DNA from: an uncultured Actinomycetes bacterium
GTDB taxonomy: Bacteria > Actinomycetota > Actinomycetes > Nanopelagicales > Nanopelagicaceae
Direction: 5' to 3'
Assembly: GCA_903820565.1 (NCBI GenBank)
Contig: CAIJHZ010000148.1
Location: 1-18,845 of the forward strand
Length of the DNA: 18,845 bases
Below, piece by piece: positions 14,484 through 18,845 of the stretch (the stretch's first letter is position 1; each line of letters starts with the position of its first letter). The notes below the pieces were generated by a model. The model ran no database searches. It saw only the letters and a list, made by a program, of their open reading frames with translations, and was not told the origin of the DNA. Both the position numbers and the translations under genes were made by a program.

Positions 14484-15375
14484 TTTCGCTACTTTCTGTC
14501 GAGTCATCCATCTCTAAAACTACGGGAATATCAAACTCATCGGTGATTTCGACCTCGCCTTCAAGGCTTCCGGTCCAGCTAATCTGAAGCTCCCCCAAGG
14601 CAATGACTTGATCAAAGCGCAGAACGCCTTGGCGATACAGGTCCAACAGGGCCAAGAATCGAGCCACAATCACCAAGGTACTGTCAGCATCGGCAATCAG
14701 GTTTCTAAAGCTCAAGCTCTTTGAATGACGCAGAGCCTCGACCACCATCTTTGACTCCTCTGCAACGCTCACAAGGGCCATATGGAGGTGCTGCACAGCT
14801 ACTACAGGGGCAATCTTGGGTGTTAAAACACGCTCAGCGATGGCGGCAAAGCGCGCCGCACCTACCCCGATCAGAACCTCAGGAAGCAGCGCTGCTAGAG
14901 CTGGGTCAAGTGCTACGACACGGGCAAATGACTTGTCCGCTGCTGCAATGCGCTCGCTAAAGGTCGCTGCAATTTCCTTGAAGGCTCGGTACTGCAACAA
15001 ACGGGCGAATAAAAGGTCGCGGGCTTCAAGAAGTGCCAAGTCCTCTTCATCCTCAACATCACCTGAAGGGAGCAGCCGGGCTGCCTTGAGATCGAGCAAG
15101 GTGGCTGCAACGACCAAAAACTCTGTCGCCTGATCTAGCTCCCAACCTTCCCCCGAGGCTTCAAGGGCTCGGATGAAGGAAATGAACTCATCTGTCACCA
15201 TGCTCAAAGAAACTTCAGTGACATCCATCTTGTGTCGGGAAATGAGCTGAAGCAGAAGATCGAAAGGACCATCAAAGTTCGAGAGGTGTACAGAAAATCC
15301 ATCTGAGGATGCGTTTACATCAGTTGCCGCCTCAACGGAAACTTGATCTGTAGCGTCTAGCTCTGTAATTCCCAC
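14476..15375 (-). CDS. scpA: Segregation and condensation protein A (kleisin)
   Basis: Kleisin subunit that bridges the SMC heads in the bacterial condensin. The 299-residue protein has the conserved N-terminal FDGPFDLLLQLISRHKMDVTEVSLSMVTDEFISFIRAL (34-71), the central TEFLVVAATLLDLKAARLLP, LEARDLLFARLLQYRAFKEIAATF, and a C-terminal winged-helix domain (FLALLDLYRQGVLRFDQVIALGELQISW). The first 28 residues are polar and probably disordered. The start is GTG 15375, with AGGG upstream. It is the first gene of the minus-strand series, and runs head-to-head with the ParA-like gene across a 79-base gap. Confidence 0.95.
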   Translation of the reverse strand: MGITELDATDQVSVEAATDVNASSDGFSVHLSNFDGPFDLLLQLISRHKMDVTEVSLSMVTDEFISFIRALEASGEGWELDQATEFLVVAATLLDLKAARLLPSGDVEDEEDLALLEARDLLFARLLQYRAFKEIAATFSERIAAADKSFARVVALDPALAALLPEVLIGVGAARFAAIAERVLTPKIAPVVAVQHLHMALVSVAEESKMVVEALRHSKSLSFRNLIADADSTLVIVARFLALLDLYRQGVLRFDQVIALGELQISWTGSLEGEVEITDEFDIPVVLEMDDSTESSENV

Positions 15376-15454
15376 GGTGGCACCCTACTTCACGCTTGCC
15401 TGTTTTCTGTGTAACGCATAGGCTCCCGCGTATATCAGGAAAGAGGTTTGACTA
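15376..15454 (+). promoter_or_regulatory. Divergent intergenic region between scpA and the parA-like gene
   Basis: The 79-base gap must hold promoters for both directions. For the parA side, TTGCCT (15396-15401) and TAGGCT (15419-15424) are 17 bases apart and resemble -35 and -10 elements, followed by an AGAGG ribosome site (15442-15446) eight bases before the TTG start. No clear promoter for scpA and no repeated operator is visible. The promoter call is by eye. Confidence 0.4.
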
Positions 15455-16339
15455 TTGAACGCTAAATCGACAATTGCTGAAGATGTGGCAACCACATCGA
15501 CCTTGCTAGGCAAGGCTGCACAAAACTTTCCAACACCTGCTGCTTTAACAGATCACGGAAATGCCAAGGTCATCTCTATCTTCAATCAAAAAGGTGGAGT
15601 TGGAAAGACGACGAGCACCATTAACTTAGGCGCAGCACTAGCCGAGTTGGGGCGTCGCGTTCTATTGGTCGACTTCGACCCGCAAGGTGGACTGTCACTA
15701 GGTCTCGGGGTCAATGCGCATTCTCTGCCTCTAGAACAAACTGTGTATTACGCGTTGATGACACCAACAGCAAATGTAGATGACATTGTCTTGAAATCTT
15801 CAGTAGCGGGATTGGATTTCCTACCAGCCAACCGCGATTTGGGAACGGCTGAAACAACACTTGGTGCCGAAATCGGTGGACAGCAATACCTGAAGCGCGC
15901 ATTAGCTCCTCTTCGCGATTATTACGACGTGATTCTTATTGACTGCCAGCCAACTATGGGGCAGTTAACAATTAACGCCCTTGTTGCATCTGATGAAGTT
16001 ATTGTTCCGATGCAGTGTGAGTACTTTGCGCTTCACGGATTCATCGAGCTAAAAGGAAACTTAGATAAAGTTAAGAATTTCTTGAACCCTAATCTACGAC
16101 TCATCGGAATTCTCGCAACGATGTATGACAAAAAAACATCCCATAATCGCCAGGTTCTAGAGCGTATTCTTGAACAATTCCCTGAAGATGTTTTCGAAAC
16201 AATCATTGCAAAGACAATTCGCTTTCCTGAAACAACTGTGGTTGGAGAACCGATTACAACCTATGCAACATCATCAGGTGGAGCAGCTTCATATCGACGT
16301 TTAGCACGAGAACTTATCGCCAGAGGAGGCGCACGATGA
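15455..16339 (+). CDS. ParA/MinD-family ATPase, orphan ParA (PldP-like)
   Basis: A 294-residue P-loop ATPase with a deviant Walker A box KGGVGKTTS (46-54), LLVDFDPQGGLSLGLG (70-85), an A'-type IDCQPTMGQLTINALVASDEVIVPMQCEYFAL segment and a C-terminal PETTVVGEPITTYA typical of ParA/Soj. Such proteins form ATP-dependent dimers on DNA that move cargo. About 38 residues precede the ATPase fold and are likely flexible. Next to scpA in actinobacteria there is usually an orphan ParA (PldP in Corynebacterium, involved in division site placement; Rv1708 in Mycobacterium) distinct from the origin-proximal parAB pair; this is probably the same. The TTG start at 15455 is backed by AGAGG eight bases upstream. 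The stop overlaps the next gene as ATGA. Unlike its neighbours it is on the plus strand. Confidence 0.9.
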   Translation: MNAKSTIAEDVATTSTLLGKAAQNFPTPAALTDHGNAKVISIFNQKGGVGKTTSTINLGAALAELGRRVLLVDFDPQGGLSLGLGVNAHSLPLEQTVYYALMTPTANVDDIVLKSSVAGLDFLPANRDLGTAETTLGAEIGGQQYLKRALAPLRDYYDVILIDCQPTMGQLTINALVASDEVIVPMQCEYFALHGFIELKGNLDKVKNFLNPNLRLIGILATMYDKKTSHNRQVLERILEQFPEDVFETIIAKTIRFPETTVVGEPITTYATSSGGAASYRRLARELIARGGAR

Positions 16340-16752
16340 CCCGCAGAGCAAACCTTCCAGGTGCTGATGAACTTTTCCGTTCGACAGCTCCAGCACTAAG
16401 TGCAGTACCTACACAGTCGATTCCAGATCACGTGGCCCCATTGGTTGCACCTGCAATTGCAACACCTAAAGCACCATCATCTAAAAAAGGTGTTCGCACG
16501 ATTGCGCGTCGTCGAGTAACAACTGTTGATCGCTCTCCTTCAGGACGTGAACGACATGATGAGAAAATCACTGTCTATCTTTCACCAGATGAACTCTTTG
16601 ATCTTGATCAAGCACGACTACAACTACGTGGTGACTTAGGTCTTGCGGTAGATCGTGGACGCATCGTTCGTGAATCAATTGCAGTGATCATTGCCGATCT
16701 TGAAGCAAAGGGTGATCAGAGTATTTTAGCGCGTCGCTTGCGCGGTCTATAA
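16336..16752 (+). CDS. Small basic protein, ribbon-helix-helix-like, partner of the ParA-like ATPase
   Basis: I do not recognise a named family. The 138-residue protein has a low-complexity N-terminal half rich in Ala, Pro, Ser and Thr (about 15-50), a basic stretch (KKGVRTIARRR, 50-60), and a C-terminal region (76-124) that reads as a ribbon-helix-helix: strand EKITVYLS, helix PDELFDLDQARLQLRGDLG, then DRGRIVRESIAVIIADLEAKG. RHH proteins bind DNA as dimers, and type Ib ParA proteins use RHH partners to load onto DNA. The four-base overlap with the ParA-like gene implies co-translation, so a ParA activator or DNA adaptor is plausible, but this is inference. Its stop lies only five bases from the stop of the opposing xerD. 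Confidence 0.75.
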   Translation: MTRRANLPGADELFRSTAPALSAVPTQSIPDHVAPLVAPAIATPKAPSSKKGVRTIARRRVTTVDRSPSGRERHDEKITVYLSPDELFDLDQARLQLRGDLGLAVDRGRIVRESIAVIIADLEAKGDQSILARRLRGL

Positions 16753-16757
16753 GAAAT

Positions 16758-17684
16758 TTACTTGGCTCTTGGATGAGCCATTGAATAACTTTCCCGCACT
16801 TTATCGATAGTAATTAGCGTGTATATCTGCGTTGTTGTAACCGATGCATGTCCCAATAGCTCCTGAACAACACGAATGTCTGCTCCGCCATCTAACAAAT
16901 GTGTTGCATATGAATGTCTAAAAACGTGTGGTGAAACATGTTCGGTAACTCCTGCAGCCTCTGCGGCATCTAAAACCATCTGCCAAGCAGACTGTCTAGA
17001 AATTCTAGAACCTCTAGAGTTGAGAAATAAAGCTGAAGTTGTCTTGGAACTCTTTGCTGCTAAATCTGGTCTCACCCTCGTCATGTAATTCTCAATTGCT
17101 TTAGATGCAAATGAACCCAAAGGAACAATACGTTCCTTTGATCCTTTTCCGCGCAATTTCAAAGTGGTAATTATTCCCGCATCAGTTTCAACAGAGCTTA
17201 AGTCGTTCAGGTTTATGCCAATTAATTCACTGACTCGTGAACCACTGCTATATAAAAGCTCGAGCATGGCTTGATCGCGGATCGTAATCGGTTGGCCCTC
17301 TCGATATGCCGCCTCGATCATTGAAACAATTTGAGCAATAGTTAACGCTTTTGGAAGACGTCTAGAGGATTTCTTCGGGGCAATCTCTAAAGTTGGATCT
17401 GCATATCCATACTCTTGTTGTAAGTGTTTAAAAAAAGAACGAAGCGTTGAATCAATCCTATTTATACTTGCTACCGATAGATTTGCTTCACGTAACGAGG
17501 ACTCGAACTCGGTTATCGTCTCAGGATTTACTTCGGTCAACGGTTTGCTCTTTAGGAAAACGGCGAACTTTGCCAAATCTCTTCGATAAGCAGCAATAGA
17601 ATTGGCTGCTAAACCTCTCTCAATCTGTAAATGATTTAGAAAGGATGATGCGGCAAGATCAAAGTTCAACGCTTGGGTACCCAT
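16758..17684 (-). CDS. xerD: Tyrosine recombinase XerD
   Basis: Site-specific recombinase that resolves chromosome dimers at dif together with XerC. The 308-residue protein has an N-terminal SAM-like DNA-binding domain (FLNHLQIERGLAANSIAAYRRDL) and a C-terminal catalytic domain with all six expected types of residue: R150 in SGSRVSELIG, K180 in LRGKGSKERIVPLG, H253 and R256 in PHVFRHSYATHLL, H279 in LLGHASVTTTQIY, and nucleophile Y288. Position near pyrG and scpAB matches actinobacterial xerD. A candidate substrate, dif, lies at 3244-3271 of this window. The ATG at 17684 overlaps the end of ald by 26 bases, so coupled expression is likely. XerD rather than XerC is chosen from the motif details and gene order. 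Confidence 0.93.
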   Translation of the reverse strand: MGTQALNFDLAASSFLNHLQIERGLAANSIAAYRRDLAKFAVFLKSKPLTEVNPETITEFESSLREANLSVASINRIDSTLRSFFKHLQQEYGYADPTLEIAPKKSSRRLPKALTIAQIVSMIEAAYREGQPITIRDQAMLELLYSSGSRVSELIGINLNDLSSVETDAGIITTLKLRGKGSKERIVPLGSFASKAIENYMTRVRPDLAAKSSKTTSALFLNSRGSRISRQSAWQMVLDAAEAAGVTEHVSPHVFRHSYATHLLDGGADIRVVQELLGHASVTTTQIYTLITIDKVRESYSMAHPRAK

Positions 17685-18756
17685 GTGCTTCTGCTACAGC
17701 CGAATAATAGATTTTACCGTCATGAACATTTAGTCCCTTTGCCAAGTTAGGATCTTTTTCACAGGCGACTTTCCAGCCATTGTTTGCAAGGGAGAGTGCG
17801 TAGGGCAAAGTTGCATTAGTTAAGGCATAGGTCGATGCCACAGGGACGGCACCTGGCATATTGGCAACACAGTAAAAGACAGAGTTATGCACCGTATAAG
17901 TCGGCTCTGCATGTGTAGTTGGTTTTGAATCCTCAAAACAGCCGCCCTGATCAATTGCGATATCGACTAACACTGATCCGCTTTTCATTTGCGCAACAAG
18001 TGCGTTAGAAACAAGCTTTGGGGCTTTTGCGCCATGAACTAGAACCGCACCGATCACTAAATCTGCTTGCTTCACTTCTCGCTCAATTGCATGCTTTGAT
18101 GCCACAAGTGTTTTGATCCGGCCACCATAAACAGTATCGATGAATTGCAAACGGTTAATGGAACGATCAAAAACAGTGACATCTGCGCCCATACCAAGTG
18201 CGATAACGGCAGCGTTTAATCCTGCAACTCCCCCACCAATTACGACAACCCGACCAGGTGCAACACCAGGAACTCCACCAAGTAGAACTCCACGCCCGCC
18301 ATGTGGCTTTTGTAACGCTGTCGCGCCTACTTGTGTGGCCAGACGCCCCGCAACCTCACTCATAGGTGCAAGCAAAGGCAGAGTCCCATTTACTTCAACA
18401 GTTTCATAGGCAATCGCAGTTGTTCCAGAAGTAACTAGCGCATCAGTGCATGCTTTTGATGCTGCTAAATGTAGGTAGGTAAAAAGAGTTTGCCCCTTGC
18501 GCATCTTTGAATACTCAGACTCGATTGGTTCCTTAACTTTGAGAACAAGATCGGCTTTTTGCCACACATCATCTGCACCTGTAACGATTGAGGCCCCTGC
18601 TTGTATGAACTCTTCATTGGTAATTGCTGATGCAATACCAGCATTATCTTGAATAATGACGGTGTGGCCAGCATGTACAAACTCTGAGACACCTTCTGGA
18701 GTAATGGCTACTCGTGATTCGTGGACCTTTATTTCCTTAGGAACTCCGACGATCAT
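17659..18756 (-). CDS. ald: Alanine dehydrogenase
   Basis: Reversible NAD-dependent deamination of L-alanine to pyruvate and ammonia. At 365 aa it is full length. Active-site residues of the family are visible: R15 in VHESRVAITP, K75 in LKVKEP, H96 in FTYLHLAA and D269 in VDIAIDQGG. The Rossmann motif is VIGGGVAGLNAAVIALGMGADVTVFDRS (172-199), and the C-terminal ATLPYALSLANNGW is typical. ATG 18756 has GAAAGG six bases upstream and starts two bases after the pyrG stop. An ald gene between pyrG and xerD/parA is also seen in several actinobacteria. It may serve alanine use as a nitrogen or carbon source. Confidence 0.96.
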   Translation of the reverse strand: MIVGVPKEIKVHESRVAITPEGVSEFVHAGHTVIIQDNAGIASAITNEEFIQAGASIVTGADDVWQKADLVLKVKEPIESEYSKMRKGQTLFTYLHLAASKACTDALVTSGTTAIAYETVEVNGTLPLLAPMSEVAGRLATQVGATALQKPHGGRGVLLGGVPGVAPGRVVVIGGGVAGLNAAVIALGMGADVTVFDRSINRLQFIDTVYGGRIKTLVASKHAIEREVKQADLVIGAVLVHGAKAPKLVSNALVAQMKSGSVLVDIAIDQGGCFEDSKPTTHAEPTYTVHNSVFYCVANMPGAVPVASTYALTNATLPYALSLANNGWKVACEKDPNLAKGLNVHDGKIYYSAVAEAHGYPSVEL

Positions 18757-18758
18757 GA

Positions 18759-18845
18759 TTAACCTTTCGCTGCTACCGCCGCTGCTATCAAACCAATAAA
18801 TAATGGGTGTGGTCGCGTTGGACGTGAACGCAGCTCAGGATGAGC
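18759..18845 (-). CDS. pyrG: CTP synthase, C-terminal end (5' partial)
   Basis: On the minus strand the first 28 codons read from the window edge give AHPELRSRPTRPHPLFIGL followed by an alanine-rich tail and TAA (18759-18761). HPELxSRPxRPHPLF is the diagnostic end of the glutamine amidotransferase domain of CTP synthase, and its His and Glu belong to the Cys-His-Glu triad that releases ammonia from glutamine. Only this tail is inside the window. Co-orientation with ald and xerD and a two-base gap to ald suggest one transcript. Confidence 0.9.
   Translation of the reverse strand, partial: AHPELRSRPTRPHPLFIGLIAAAVAAKG

Noticed and set aside
1..18845. CRISPR arrays, tRNA or rRNA genes, insertion sequences, prophage or defence genes
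   Set aside because: No regularly spaced repeats, cloverleaf-like sequences, transposases or terminal inverted repeats were found; XerD here is the chromosomal housekeeping recombinase by its gene neighbourhood.

Overview
The window reads as a chromosomal segment of a streamlined, low-GC actinobacterium, most like the freshwater acI / 'Candidatus Nanopelagicales' type. By eye the GC content is mid-40s percent. The evidence is actinobacterial gene content and order (GarA-type FHA protein, two conserved MerR regulators around a bifunctional nuclease, HelY helicase, a ParA-like gene beside scpA/scpB), short spacers, many overlapping start/stop codons, GTG and TTG starts, and no mobile elements or RNA genes that I can see. 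The lineage is inference; the actinobacterial assignment is firm.

Layout. 1-3254 (+ strand): the 3' end of a HelY-type RNA helicase, a 5'-3' exonuclease and apolipoprotein N-acyltransferase (lnt), apparently one operon. 3244-3271: a 28-bp sequence with the architecture of a chromosome dimer resolution site (dif), overlapping the lnt stop codon. 3306-15375 (- strand): gcvP, a ResR-like MerR regulator, bifunctional nuclease, an FtsR-like MerR regulator, GarA-like FHA protein, gcvH, a CDP-alcohol phosphatidyltransferase, a Cmk-Der fusion, tyrA, aroH, an AT-rich regulatory spacer, an RluB-type pseudouridine synthase, scpB and scpA. 15455-16752 (+): an orphan ParA/PldP-like ATPase and a small ribbon-helix-helix-like protein. 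16758-18845 (-): xerD, alanine dehydrogenase (ald) and the last 28 codons of CTP synthase (pyrG).

The genes combine several themes: chromosome terminus biology (a dif candidate, XerD, the ScpA/ScpB condensin partners and ParA-like protein within 15 kb), glycine cleavage (gcvP and gcvH around a regulatory cluster), aromatic amino acid synthesis (aroH-tyrA), RNA and ribosome maturation (HelY, RluB, Der) and envelope lipid or lipoprotein synthesis (Lnt, PgsA-like).

Most notable are: the dif candidate placed exactly where gene orientation flips from + to -, as expected at a replication terminus; an AT-rich spacer upstream of aroH with seven TTATCG/CGATAA words and two inverted repeats; a HelY that seems to lack its arch/beta-barrel insert; a ParA plus RHH-like pair opposed in direction to its neighbours; and a hairpin that would occlude the rluB ribosome binding site. 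No intergenic stretch exceeds 300 bases.
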